Part shown: piece after piece, positions 51,393-59,409 of the stretch
How the letters are laid out: every line of letters begins with the position of its first letter
Position numbering within the stretch: the stretch's first letter is position 1
From: Saccharopolyspora kobensis
GTDB taxonomy: Bacteria; Actinomycetota; Actinomycetes; Mycobacteriales; Pseudonocardiaceae
Reading direction: 5' to 3'
Assembly: GCF_900108315.1 (NCBI RefSeq)
Contig: NZ_FNVB01000002.1
Span: 186,001 to 250,000, forward strand
Length of the DNA stretch: 64,000 bases
Notes under the pieces: model-generated
Database searches by the model: none
What the model saw: only the letters and a program-made list of their open reading frames with translations
What the model was told of the DNA's origin: nothing
Position numbers and translations under genes: made by a program

Positions 51393-51841
51393 GGCGAGAC
51401 CTCCCCGCGCACGTACTCGGCCAGCTGCGCGGCGTCGGTGGCGTCGCGCAGATTCTGCTTGAACTCCGCGCGCACCAGCCGGCGGGCCAGCGCGGCGAGC
51501 ACCGTCATGTGGTCGGCGCCGCCGCCTTCCGGCGCGGCGATCAGGAAGATGAGGTCGGCCGGGCCGTCCTCGGCGCCGAAGTCGACCCCGGTCGCGCTGC
51601 GGCCGAAGGCCAGCGTCGGCGCGGTCACCGCCGCGGAGCGGCAGTGCGGGATGCCGATGCCGCCTTCCAGCCCGGTCGGCATCTGCTGCTCGCGAGCCTC
51701 GATGTCGGCCAGGAACCGCTCGACGTCGGTGACCCGCCCGGCGGCGGCCAGCCGCTCGGCGAGGCTGCGCACCACGGCCCGCCGGTCGGTGCCGGCCAGG
51801 TCCAGGTCGACGAGTTCGGGGGTGATCAGTTCGGTAGTCAT
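51389..51841 (-). CDS. Fructose PTS EIIA component
   Basis: A 150-residue cytoplasmic PTS protein of the mannitol/fructose IIA (PTS_EIIA_2) type. The phosphorylated His is about residue 66 in GGIGIPHCRSAAV; the conserved IEAREQQMPTGL and ADLIFLIAAPEGGGADHMTVLAALAR segments are present. It passes phosphate from HPr to the EIIB Cys. It overlaps FruK by ATGA and EIIBC by GTGA, so the operon is tightly coupled. Confidence 0.94.
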   Translation of the reverse strand: MTTELITPELVDLDLAGTDRRAVVRSLAERLAAAGRVTDVERFLADIEAREQQMPTGLEGGIGIPHCRSAAVTAPTLAFGRSATGVDFGAEDGPADLIFLIAAPEGGGADHMTVLAALARRLVRAEFKQNLRDATDAAQLAEYVRGEVSP

Positions 51842-52782
51842 GCCGCCACTCCGCTGAGGCTCACTGATTCGTCCACTGCGTCCACCCGCACCCGCTGCGG
51901 GTGGACGTCGTCCGGTGCGGGCATCCGGCTGCCGGCCAGGCCGACCGCCGCCCCGCCGTAGGCCACCGCGACGCGCAAGGCGTCGGGGCCGCTGCCGCCC
52001 GCCCGCAGGAAGCCGGCGAGCGTCGCGTCACCTGCACCGACGGTGCTGAGCACCGCCGTCACCTCGCTGGTGGCGTGCCAGGTGCCGGACTCCGCGACCA
52101 GCACCGCGCCGAGCTGCCCGAGGCTCACCAGCACGGCACCCACGCCACCGGCGCGCAGCCGGCCCGCGACGTCCAGCACGTCGCCGAGGTCGCGCAGCGG
52201 GCTCCCGGCCAGCTCCGCGAGTTCGGCGAGGTTCGGTTTGACCAGGTCCGGCCCCGCCTCGCAGGCCAGCGCCAGCGGCTGCCCGGAGCTGTCCACGGCG
52301 ACCTTCGCCCCGGCGCGGCGGGCCGCGGCCGTGATGCGGGCGTGCAGGTCCTCCGGGCACCCGGCGGGCAGACTTCCGCAGGTCACCAGCCACTCGGCCC
52401 GTCCGGCGAGGTCGGCGGCGGTCCGCTCCAGCGCCGCGACCTCGGCGGCGGCGAGCTCCGGACCGGGTTCGTTGAACTTGCTCGTGGTGCCGTCGGCTTC
52501 GACCACCGCGATGTTGCTGCGCGTCGGTGCCTGCACGGGCACCTCCACCACCGGCACCGATTCCGGCGCGAGCAGCTCGGCCAGGCGCGCGCCGTCGGCG
52601 CCGCCGGAGGGCAGCACGGCCAGCGTCGGCACCTCGGCCGCGGCCAGCGCGCGGGAGACGTTGACGCCCTTGCCCCCGGGATCCAGCCGGGTGCGGACGG
52701 TGCGGTGCACCGCGCCGCGCGCCAGGCGGTCCACCTGCACGGTGCGGTCCAGGCTGGGGTTGGGGGTCACGGTCACGATCAC
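51838..52782 (-). CDS. fruK: 1-phosphofructokinase
   Basis: A 314-residue PfkB-family kinase. It starts VTVTPNPSLDRTVQVDRL, with PGGKGVNVSRALAAA (substrate binding) and the anion-hole/catalytic motif STVGAGDATLAGFLRAGG. It converts fructose-1-phosphate, produced by the PTS, to fructose-1,6-bisphosphate. The GTG start at 52782 forms GTGA with the DeoR gene stop, and its own stop forms ATGA with EIIA. Confidence 0.94.
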   Translation of the reverse strand: MIVTVTPNPSLDRTVQVDRLARGAVHRTVRTRLDPGGKGVNVSRALAAAEVPTLAVLPSGGADGARLAELLAPESVPVVEVPVQAPTRSNIAVVEADGTTSKFNEPGPELAAAEVAALERTAADLAGRAEWLVTCGSLPAGCPEDLHARITAAARRAGAKVAVDSSGQPLALACEAGPDLVKPNLAELAELAGSPLRDLGDVLDVAGRLRAGGVGAVLVSLGQLGAVLVAESGTWHATSEVTAVLSTVGAGDATLAGFLRAGGSGPDALRVAVAYGGAAVGLAGSRMPAPDDVHPQRVRVDAVDESVSLSGVAA

Positions 52783-53540
52783 GCCAGCACCACTTCCGCT
52801 TCGACCTGTTCGAGCTCGTCGAGCGCCGCCTCGTCGAGGCCGTCGTCGGTGACCAGCACGTCGATCTCGGCGAGCTCGGCGAACCGGCTGAACTGGTCGT
52901 CGCCGTACTTGCTGTGATCGGCCAGCACGACGCGCTTGCGGCTGGCCGCCACCATCGCCGCCTTGACCGCGGACTCGGCCGGATCAGGGGTGGTGCAGCC
53001 GCGCATCGCGGAGAACCCGTTGGTGCCGAAGAAACCGATGTCCACGGTGAGCCCGCGCAGCACGTCCAGCGCCCAGGATTCCACCGTCGCCAGCGTGGTG
53101 CCGCGGATCCGGCCGCCAAGGATGTGCACGTTGTAGTTGTTGCGGGTGGCCAGCTGGGTGGCCACCGTCAGCGAGTTGGTCACCACCGTCAACTCGCGGT
53201 CGGCGGGCAGCAGCCCGGCCAGCCTGGAGGTCGTGGTGCCCGCGTCCAGCAGCACCGTGCCCCGGCTGGGCACCAGGTCCAGCGCGGCGCGCGCGATGCG
53301 CTCCTTCTCCGCGGCGTTGGTCTGGTCGCGCAGCGAGACGCCGGGTTCGAAGTCCAGCCGCTCGACCGGGATGGCACCGCCGTAGACGCGCCGGACCAGG
53401 CCCTGCCGCTCGAGCGCGGCGAGGTCGCGGCGGATGGTCTCGGGTGCCACCTCGAACTCGGCCGCCGCGGCGGTGACGTCGATGCGCCCGTCGCGACGTG
53501 CCCGCTGCGCGAGCAGCTGTTGGCGCTCCGCCCCGTACAT
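52779..53540 (-). CDS. DeoR/GlpR family regulator of the fructose operon
   Basis: A 253-residue repressor. The DeoR HTH is at the N-terminus (AERQQLLAQRARRDGRIDVTAAAAEFEVAPETIRRDLAALERQGLVRRVYGGAI), followed by the sugar-isomerase-like effector domain with LDAGTTTSRLAGLLP, TNSLTVATQLA, LGGRIRGTT and LADHSKYGDDQF. Fructose-1-phosphate is the usual effector in this context. It is first in the regulator-FruK-EIIA-EIIBC-HPr operon and divergent from the EI gene. Two tandem 15-bp repeats in the intergenic region are its likely operators. Confidence 0.92.
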   Translation of the reverse strand: MYGAERQQLLAQRARRDGRIDVTAAAAEFEVAPETIRRDLAALERQGLVRRVYGGAIPVERLDFEPGVSLRDQTNAAEKERIARAALDLVPSRGTVLLDAGTTTSRLAGLLPADRELTVVTNSLTVATQLATRNNYNVHILGGRIRGTTLATVESWALDVLRGLTVDIGFFGTNGFSAMRGCTTPDPAESAVKAAMVAASRKRVVLADHSKYGDDQFSRFAELAEIDVLVTDDGLDEAALDELEQVEAEVVLA

Positions 53541-53566
53541 GCCCGTTGTCCTCCGGTTAATGTTTG

Positions 53567-53601
53567 GTGTTGCCTGATTGTGCCCTGTGTTGCCATATTG
53601 T
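53567..53601. promoter_or_regulatory. Tandem 15-bp repeats, candidate DeoR operators
   Basis: GTGTTGCCTGATTGT (53567-53581) and GTGTTGCCATATTGT (53587-53601) are direct repeats differing at three bases and set 20 bp apart, about two helical turns. They fill the divergent promoter region between the DeoR-led operon and the EI gene. DeoR proteins often bind such tandem repeats, so one regulator could control the whole PTS. Confidence 0.6.
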
Positions 53602-53651
53602 CAAGCCTCTGGGAACGCCGGGGAAACGTTCGGCCACGACGAGGAGCGCGC

Positions 53652-55298
53652 ATGACCACCAGCACCCTGCCCGCGAAGACGCACCACGGCGTCGGCGTCA
53701 GCCCTGGTCGGGCGGCCGGCCCGGTCGTGCGGGTTCATGACCGGTTGCCCGATCCGATGCCCGGTCCGGCACCGGCCGACCCGGCGGCCGATGCCGCACG
53801 CATCCGCCCCGCAGCGGAAGCCGTGGCGCAACGCCTGCTCGCGCGCGCCGCCGCGGCCGACGGCGCAGCGCGGGAAGTGCTGGAGATGACCGCGACGATG
53901 GCCACCGACCCGTCGCTGCTCGGCAAGGCCGAGCAAGCGGTCACCGAGCGGGGCCTGCCCGCGCCGCGCGCGGTCTTCGAGGCCGCGGGCGAGTTCGCCG
54001 AACTGCTGGCCGCGACCGGCGGCTACCTGGCCGAGCGGGCGCGCGACGTGCTCGACGTGCGGGATCGCCTGATCGCCGAGCTGACCGGCACCGAACCGCC
54101 CGGTGTCCCGGAGCTGTCCGGCCCGAGCGTGCTGATCGCGCGCGATCTGGCCCCGGCCGACACCGCCGACCTGGATCCGCGGCTGGTGCTGGCGCTGGTG
54201 ACCGAGGAGGGCGGCCCCACCAGCCACACCGCGATCCTGGCGCGGTCGCTGGGAATTCCGGCGGTGGTGGCCGCGCGCGGCGCGCTGGCGGTGGAGTGCG
54301 CAGGCGCCCGGGTCGACGGCGCGGCGGGTACCGTCGAGCTGTTCGAGCAGGCCGTGGAACCGCAGGCGGCGACTCGCAGCCGGGCGCGGTGGAACGGCGT
54401 CGGGACCACTTCGGACGGACATCGGGTCAAGCTGCTGGCCAACATCGGCTCGGCCGCCGACGCGCGAGCCGGCATCGCCGCCGACGCGGAGGGATCGGGC
54501 CTGTTCCGCACGGAGTTCTGCTTCCTGGACGCCGCGACCGAACCGGACGTCGAGGCGCAGCGCAGCGCCTACGCCGCCGTGCTGGAACCCTTCGCGGGCA
54601 AGCCGGTCGTGGTGCGCACGCTCGACGCCGGCGCCGACAAACCGCTGCCGTTCCTGGCGATCGGCGAGGAACCCAACCCGGCGCTGGGCGTCCGCGGGCT
54701 CCGGGTCGCCTTCGACCGGCCCGACCTGCTCGACCGCCAGCTCACCGCGATCGCCGCTGCCGCAGCCGAGACCGGCGCGGAGGTGTCGGTCATGGCACCG
54801 ATGATCGCGACCGCCGCGGAGGCCGCGTGGTTCGCCGAACGCGCCCGCGCCGCGGGCATCGAGCGCGTCGGAGTCATGGTGGAGACCCCGGCGGCGGCGT
54901 TGACGGCGGACGCGCTGCTCGACGCCGTCGACTTCGTCAGCGTCGGCACCAACGACCTCGCGCAGTACACCTTCGCGGCCGATCGCATGCTCGGCGCGCT
55001 CGCCGCGCTCAACGACCCGTGGCAACCAGCGCTGCTGCGCCTGATCGCGCACCTGGCCCGAGCAGGCCTGGAGCGGGGCAAACCGGTCGGAGTCTGCGGC
55101 GAAGCAGCGGCCGATCCCCGACTGGCCGGAGTCCTGACCGGCCTGGGCGTCACCAGCCTGTCCATGAATCCCGCAGCCCTGCCCGCGGTCGGTGCCGCGC
55201 TGGCCGAGCGCACGCTGGCGGACTGGCAGCAGGCAGCGCAAAGCGCTCTGGCCGCAACGGACCCCGCCGGAGCCCGCCGCGCCGCCGGGCAGGACTGA
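53652..55298 (+). CDS. ptsI: PTS enzyme I (phosphoenolpyruvate-protein phosphotransferase)
   Basis: A 548-residue cytoplasmic enzyme. The phospho-His is in the swivel domain motif EEGGPTSHTAILARSLGIPAVV. The PEP-binding barrel has GSGLFRTEFCFLD, VVVRTLDAGADKPLPFL, ALGVRGLRVAFDRPDLL, GVMVETPAAAL, SVGTNDLAQYTFAADR and the catalytic Cys in PVGVCGEAAADP. It starts the PTS phosphate relay with PEP. ATG 53652 follows GAGGAGC. It is divergent from the fructose operon and ends before a strong terminator. Confidence 0.94.
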   Translation: MTTSTLPAKTHHGVGVSPGRAAGPVVRVHDRLPDPMPGPAPADPAADAARIRPAAEAVAQRLLARAAAADGAAREVLEMTATMATDPSLLGKAEQAVTERGLPAPRAVFEAAGEFAELLAATGGYLAERARDVLDVRDRLIAELTGTEPPGVPELSGPSVLIARDLAPADTADLDPRLVLALVTEEGGPTSHTAILARSLGIPAVVAARGALAVECAGARVDGAAGTVELFEQAVEPQAATRSRARWNGVGTTSDGHRVKLLANIGSAADARAGIAADAEGSGLFRTEFCFLDAATEPDVEAQRSAYAAVLEPFAGKPVVVRTLDAGADKPLPFLAIGEEPNPALGVRGLRVAFDRPDLLDRQLTAIAAAAAETGAEVSVMAPMIATAAEAAWFAERARAAGIERVGVMVETPAAALTADALLDAVDFVSVGTNDLAQYTFAADRMLGALAALNDPWQPALLRLIAHLARAGLERGKPVGVCGEAAADPRLAGVLTGLGVTSLSMNPAALPAVGAALAERTLADWQQAAQSALAATDPAGARRAAGQD

Positions 55299-55305
55299 CG
55301 CTCGC

Positions 55306-55336
55306 GAGCGGCGGTGGCCCTCACCCACCGCCGCTC
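55306..55336. terminator. Terminator hairpin after EI gene
   Basis: GAGCGGCGGTGG (55306-55317) and CCACCGCCGCTC (55325-55336) form a perfect 12-bp stem with a 7-nt loop, 8 bp after the EI stop. Confidence 0.7.
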
Positions 55337-55469
55337 ACCGAATCTCGACAATCGTGGCTCTCGTGACGTGTCCGCGGGTACGGCGCCTGGCGATCGGCGG
55401 TGATGGCCCTGGCGAAGCGCCCCTCGTCCTGGGCGGCCAGCGATTCTCCGCAATGCGGGAGGTCGGGCG

Positions 55470-55964
55470 GTGGCCACCGCATACGATCTGCTCGTGGAGA
55501 TCGCTCGCTTGGTGCTGGACTACCTCAACACGCTGATCTGGCCGGTGGCGCTGCTCGTGCTCGTCATCGCCGGGCGTTCCCAGATCTCCGGGCTGGCCGC
55601 GAAGCTGACCGGCATCGAGGCCGGCACCGGCGGGATCAGCGCGACCTTCGAGCAGGCGGCCGAACAAGCCGAGTCCCTCCGCCCGGGCGAAGGTGCCGCT
55701 GCGGTCCCGGTGGACCGGCTCGTCCGAGTCGCCCCGGAGACCTACCGCGATGCCCGTGAGCTCGGCGACCACCTGGCGGCCGGAACCCCGGTCCTGCTGG
55801 ATCTGCAGGACCTTCCGGAGGCCGACGCCAAGCGGTTCGTCGACTTCAGCGCGGGTGCGGTGCTCATCAGCCGCGGCTTCATCCAGCGCATGGACGCCCG
55901 CCAGTTCCTCCTCGTGCCCGGGGCACCGGCACCCCGACCGGTGGCTGACCCGGCGCAGAACTGA
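55470..55964 (+). CDS. Membrane-anchored protein with SepF-like domain
   Basis: A 164-residue protein. Residues about 17-36 (LDYLNTLIWPVALLVLVIAG) form one membrane helix, followed by an amphipathic, Gly-rich linker (LTGIEAGTGGISATFEQAAEQAE). Residues about 85-150 (APETYRDARELGDHLAAGTP, VLLDLQDLPEADAKRFVDFSAG, then LISRGFIQRMDARQFLLVPG) match the SepF/DUF552 fold that binds FtsZ and polymerises. True SepF anchors FtsZ through a short N-terminal amphipathic helix; here a full transmembrane helix takes that place. The GTG at 55470 follows GGGAGGTC. It could be a second SepF, a regulator of it, or an unrelated use of the fold. It ends next to a convergent small ORF. Confidence 0.75.
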   Translation: MATAYDLLVEIARLVLDYLNTLIWPVALLVLVIAGRSQISGLAAKLTGIEAGTGGISATFEQAAEQAESLRPGEGAAAVPVDRLVRVAPETYRDARELGDHLAAGTPVLLDLQDLPEADAKRFVDFSAGAVLISRGFIQRMDARQFLLVPGAPAPRPVADPAQN

Positions 55965-56213
55965 TCAACCGCGGTCCTGATCCTGCCGCTCGACGCGGTG
56001 CAGTTGCTCGCCGAATGCCAGGACCGTCTCAGCCGGGCGCACCAAAGCGACAACGAAGAGCATCCAGTCCCGGCGCGCAGCCTGCTCGGTCTCGCCGGTG
56101 AAAGCCTCGCCGCGGTCGGACGACCGGCGACGGCGCCACAGGCACAGCCCGGGAAAGCCCGTCGCGAGCAGCACGGCCACTGACGGCAACAGGATCACGA
56201 GCAGCGACGACAC
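55965..56213 (-). CDS. Small single-span membrane protein (82 aa)
   Basis: Not recognised. It starts SSLLVILLPSVAVLLATGFPGLCLW, a clear membrane helix, then RRRRSS as inside anchor and a soluble part (RDWMLFVVALVRPAETVLAFGEQLHRVERQ) with an amphipathic helix. Its stop is adjacent to that of the SepF-like gene. Start GTG 56213 is uncertain. Composition and membrane topology favour a real gene. Function unknown. Confidence 0.5.
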   Translation of the reverse strand: MSSLLVILLPSVAVLLATGFPGLCLWRRRRSSDRGEAFTGETEQAARRDWMLFVVALVRPAETVLAFGEQLHRVERQDQDRG

Positions 56214-56640
56214 CGCTCACCTCACCCACGCGCCGCGCTCGACCGCAGTGCGGGCGCATTGGGCGCTGAACCCGGCGGGTCGAACCCGCTGCTCCAGGAG
56301 CAAACGAGGCACGGTGGATCTGCCCGCGGCGCACCGCGTGCGGGGATCACCACGGTGTGCGGCGAGGCTGACGGAGGCGGGGCTCGGCGGTGTCGGTGGC
56401 ATGCCAAGGACAAAACCCATCGCACCCACTGACCACGCCACAACCCGAATTTCGCGAACCGCTTGACAGGAAGACGAATACCCTCTCCGGCCATTAATCG
56501 ACAAACCCAGAACAGCATTCCGGAAATTTGTCAAATTTCCCCTTCTCGCAATTCTTGGTGTACCTTTGCGGCCGCCGCGAGCGCAGTTCTGCCGGCGGCC
56601 GATCTGTATTTGTCCACCAGGCGAGATGCAGGAGCGGTTC
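56214..56640. other. Intergenic region before NmrA-like gene
   Basis: A 427-bp gap. It is unusually AT-rich from about 56455 to 56565 and holds the 19-bp dyad at 56522-56540 and a TTGACA at 56463 on the plus strand, without a good -10 partner. No gene or RNA recognised. Confidence 0.5.
56522..56540. promoter_or_regulatory. GGAAATTTG-T-CAAATTTCC dyad, candidate operator
   Basis: A perfect 9-bp inverted repeat with one central base, in an AT-rich patch about 100 bp before the NmrA-like gene. The binding regulator is not in the immediate vicinity. Confidence 0.45.
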
Positions 56641-57480
56641 ATGACCTTCTTGGTGACCGGTGCGACCGGGAGCGTCGGCAGGCACGTCGTGGCGCGGCTG
56701 CGCGACGCGGGCGCGCAAGTGCGCGCTGTGACGCGGAATCCCGGCACAGCCGACTTCCCCGCGGACGTCGAAGTCGTCGCCGGCGACCTCGACCGGCCCG
56801 AAACGCTCGAACCCGCGCTGGCCGGGATCGAGCGCGCGTACCTGTTCCCGCACGACGACGCGACGGCATTCGCGGAATTGGCGAAGAAGGCCGGCGTGCG
56901 CCGGATCGTCGTGCTGTCCTCGGCGTCGGCCGGAATCGAGTACAAGCGCGAGCACAATTCCCACAGCCACGCGTGGCACCTCGCGGTGGAACGCGCCGTG
57001 GAGGATTCCGGAATCGCGTGCACCGCCATCCGGCCCGGTTCCTTCGCGTCGAACTCGCTGCTCTGGGCCGACGCCATCCGCTCGGGATCCGCGGTGCGCT
57101 CTCCCTACGCGTCGGCGGCGCAGGCACCCGTCCACGAAGCCGACATCGCCGCGGTGGCCGCCACCGCGCTGCTCGAAGACGGCCACACCGGGGCGAAGTA
57201 CACGCTCAGCGGGCCCGCGTCGATCACCCTGGCCGAGCAGGTGCGCACCATCGGCGAGGCGCTCGGCCGGGAGACCTCCTTCGAGGAGCTGACCCCGGAG
57301 CAGGGACGGGCCGAGCTGCTGCGGAACCTGCCCGAGGACATCGTCGACATGCTCCTCGGCTACTGGGCCGAAGCCGTCGACCAGCCGGAACCCGTGCTGC
57401 CGACCGTCGAGCAGGTCACCGGCCGCCCGGCGCGCACCTTCGCGCAGTGGGCGGCCGACCACGCGGCCGACTTCCGCTGA
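56641..57480 (+). CDS. NmrA-like NAD(P)-binding oxidoreductase
   Basis: A 279-residue atypical short-chain dehydrogenase. The Rossmann motif is TFLVTGATGSVGRHVVARLRDAG, then RAVTRNPG and EVVAGDLDRPETL as in NmrA/QOR-2 type proteins; the catalytic YxxxK of classical SDRs is not obvious. VVLSSASAGI and CTAIRPGSFASN follow. It may act as a redox sensor or quinone/NAD(P)-linked reductase. ATG 56641 follows CAGGAGC; the in-frame ATG 56626 is too close upstream of that site. The alpha/beta hydrolase gene starts 14 bp after its stop and is likely in the same operon. Confidence 0.87.
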   Translation: MTFLVTGATGSVGRHVVARLRDAGAQVRAVTRNPGTADFPADVEVVAGDLDRPETLEPALAGIERAYLFPHDDATAFAELAKKAGVRRIVVLSSASAGIEYKREHNSHSHAWHLAVERAVEDSGIACTAIRPGSFASNSLLWADAIRSGSAVRSPYASAAQAPVHEADIAAVAATALLEDGHTGAKYTLSGPASITLAEQVRTIGEALGRETSFEELTPEQGRAELLRNLPEDIVDMLLGYWAEAVDQPEPVLPTVEQVTGRPARTFAQWAADHAADFR

Positions 57481-57494
57481 ACGGGGGGCCGAGG

Positions 57495-58376
57495 ATGACC
57501 GAACGGATGGTCGCGTCCGGGACCGCGCGGCTGTGGAGCGAGGACCACGGCGATCCCGGCGACCCGCCGGTCCTGCTGATCTCGGGCGACTGCCAGTCCG
57601 CGCTGTTCTGGCCCGACGAGGTGGTGGCGGCGCTGGTCGGCGGCGGGTTCCGCGTGATCCGCTACGACCACCGGGACACCGGGCGCTCGACCCACCGGGA
57701 CTTCGCCGCGAACCCCTACACCTTCGACGACCTCACCGCGGACGCCATCGCGGTGCTGGACGCATGGGACGTTGGCGCGGCGCACGTCGTCGCCTTCTCG
57801 ATGGGCGCGGGCCTGGCGCAACTGCTCGCGGTCGACCACCCGCACCGGATGCTGAGCCAGACGCTGATCTGCACCCACGCGCTGGGGATCGACTTCGCGG
57901 ACAACGCGGCGCGGGCGCTGGCCGGTGAACCGTCCCTGGACGGCCTGCCGCTGCCGGAATCGCGCGTGTTCGAAGCGCTGGAACTGCACGCCGAGCCCGC
58001 GGCCGACCGGTCGGCCGAGCTCGACCGGCGCGTCGCGGGCTGGCGCATCATGGCAGGTGACGCATTCGACCCGGCCGAGTTCCGGCGCCGGGAGGAACGG
58101 GTGATCGACCACGCCGGCACCCTGCACCAGAGCATCGCGCACGGGTACGTGACCGAGGGGATCGCCACGCGCGGGGCAGATCTGGCCCGCATCACCGCTC
58201 CGACGCTCCTGGTCCAGGCGCCGCTGGACCCGATCAGCCCGCCACCGCACGGACGCCACCTCGCCGAGTCGATCCCCGGCGCGGCGCTGGTCGAGATCCC
58301 GGGCATGGGGCACGCGCTGACGGGCGCGGCGCTCGACGCCCTGCTCCCGGCGGTCCTCGCCCACCTCCGCCGGTGA
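57495..58376 (+). CDS. Alpha/beta hydrolase
   Basis: A 293-residue hydrolase. The oxyanion and nucleophile elbow are visible: VLLISGDCQSALFW (HG-like position altered to SG), IRYDHRDTGRST, and the elbow FSMGAGLAQLL, where Ser is within F-S-M-G-A. The acid is probably Asp in LVQAPLDPISPP and the His is in MGHALTGAA. This set is typical of small esterases, epoxide hydrolase or haloperoxidase-type relatives such as RdmC/aclacinomycin esterase. ATG 57495 follows GGGGCCGAGG. It is co-directional with the NmrA-like gene; a terminator hairpin follows. Confidence 0.88.
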   Translation: MTERMVASGTARLWSEDHGDPGDPPVLLISGDCQSALFWPDEVVAALVGGGFRVIRYDHRDTGRSTHRDFAANPYTFDDLTADAIAVLDAWDVGAAHVVAFSMGAGLAQLLAVDHPHRMLSQTLICTHALGIDFADNAARALAGEPSLDGLPLPESRVFEALELHAEPAADRSAELDRRVAGWRIMAGDAFDPAEFRRREERVIDHAGTLHQSIAHGYVTEGIATRGADLARITAPTLLVQAPLDPISPPPHGRHLAESIPGAALVEIPGMGHALTGAALDALLPAVLAHLRR

Positions 58377-58380
58377 CACC

Positions 58381-58419
58381 GGGCCGTGAGCGCGAGAGCC
58401 GGTTCCGCGCTCACGGCCC
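58381..58419. terminator. Terminator hairpin after hydrolase gene
   Basis: GGGCCGTGAGCGCG (58381-58394) and CGCGCTCACGGCCC (58406-58419) form a perfect 14-bp stem with an 11-nt loop, 4 bp after the hydrolase stop. The GTGAG/CTCAC heart is shared with other hairpins in this window. Confidence 0.7.
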
Positions 58420-58451
58420 CCGAGCCGGATGTCGCCGGGTCGTGACAAGCT

Positions 58452-59390
58452 GTGGCGGTGACTGGTCCTCTGATGCTCGTCGACTCGGCCGGGTTGTGGT
58501 TCCGCTCGTTCTACGCCCTGCCGGACTCGCTGACCGCGCCGGACGGGACGCCGGTGAACTCCGTGCGCGGCTTCTGCGACATGCTCGCCAAGCTGATCAC
58601 CGATCGACGCCCCGCCCGGCTGGTCGCCTGCCTGGACAACGACTGGCGCCCGCAGTTCCGGGTCGACGCGCTGCCGTCCTACAAGGCGCACCGCGTGGCC
58701 GAGGAGGACCCGGACGCCGAAGAGGTCCCGGACGCGCTCTCCCCGCAGGTCCCGGTGATCCTCGACGTGCTCGACGCGGCGGGCGTGGCCACCGCGGAGG
58801 CCGAGGGCTACGAGGCCGACGACGTCATCGGCGCGCTGGCCTGGCGCGAGGACCGGGACCCGGTGGAGGTCGTCACCGGCGACCGCGACCTGTTCCAGCT
58901 GGTGCGCACCGATCCCACCCCGGTGCGGGTGATCTACATCGGCGCCGGGCTGGCCAAGGCGCAGAACTACGGGACCGCCGAGCTCGCCGAGAAGTACGCG
59001 CTCTCCCCGGAGCGGGCGGGCGACGACTACGCCGACATGGCCGTTCTGCGCGGCGACCCGTCGGACGGCCTGCCCGGCGTGGCGGGCATCGGCGAGAAGA
59101 CCGCCGCGAAGCTGATCACCCAGTTCGGCTCCCTCGAAGCCCTGCTGGCGGCGGCCGACAGCGGCGCTCCCGGGCTGACGCCCCGGGTCCGCGGCAAGCT
59201 CGCCGAAGCCTCGGACTACCTCGCCGCGGCGCCGTCGGTGGTCCGCGTGGCGCACGACGCGCCGGTGGTCATCGACCGCCCCGACGCGATGCCGAAGTCC
59301 GAAGTGGACGTCGACCGGCTGCGCGAGCTGCAGAGCACCTGGGGGCTCGGCGCCAGCATCGACCGGCTCATCACCGCACTGGAGCTCTGA
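58452..59390 (+). CDS. 5'-3' exonuclease (PolA N-terminal-like)
   Basis: A 312-residue flap-endonuclease-type nuclease without a polymerase domain. It shows the PIN-like core with acidic residues: MLVDSAGLWFRSFYALP, VACLDNDWRPQFR, EGYEADDVIGALA and VTGDRDLFQLV. The helix-hairpin-helix follows: LPGVAGIGEKTAAKLITQFGSLEALLAAA. It removes RNA primers or flaps during replication and repair. Starts at GTG 58452, GTG 58458 or ATG 58473 are possible. It is followed after 19 bp by an IclR regulator. Confidence 0.9.
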   Translation: MAVTGPLMLVDSAGLWFRSFYALPDSLTAPDGTPVNSVRGFCDMLAKLITDRRPARLVACLDNDWRPQFRVDALPSYKAHRVAEEDPDAEEVPDALSPQVPVILDVLDAAGVATAEAEGYEADDVIGALAWREDRDPVEVVTGDRDLFQLVRTDPTPVRVIYIGAGLAKAQNYGTAELAEKYALSPERAGDDYADMAVLRGDPSDGLPGVAGIGEKTAAKLITQFGSLEALLAAADSGAPGLTPRVRGKLAEASDYLAAAPSVVRVAHDAPVVIDRPDAMPKSEVDVDRLRELQSTWGLGASIDRLITALEL

Positions 59391-59409
59391 GTCCGCCGCA
59401 GGAGGCGAG

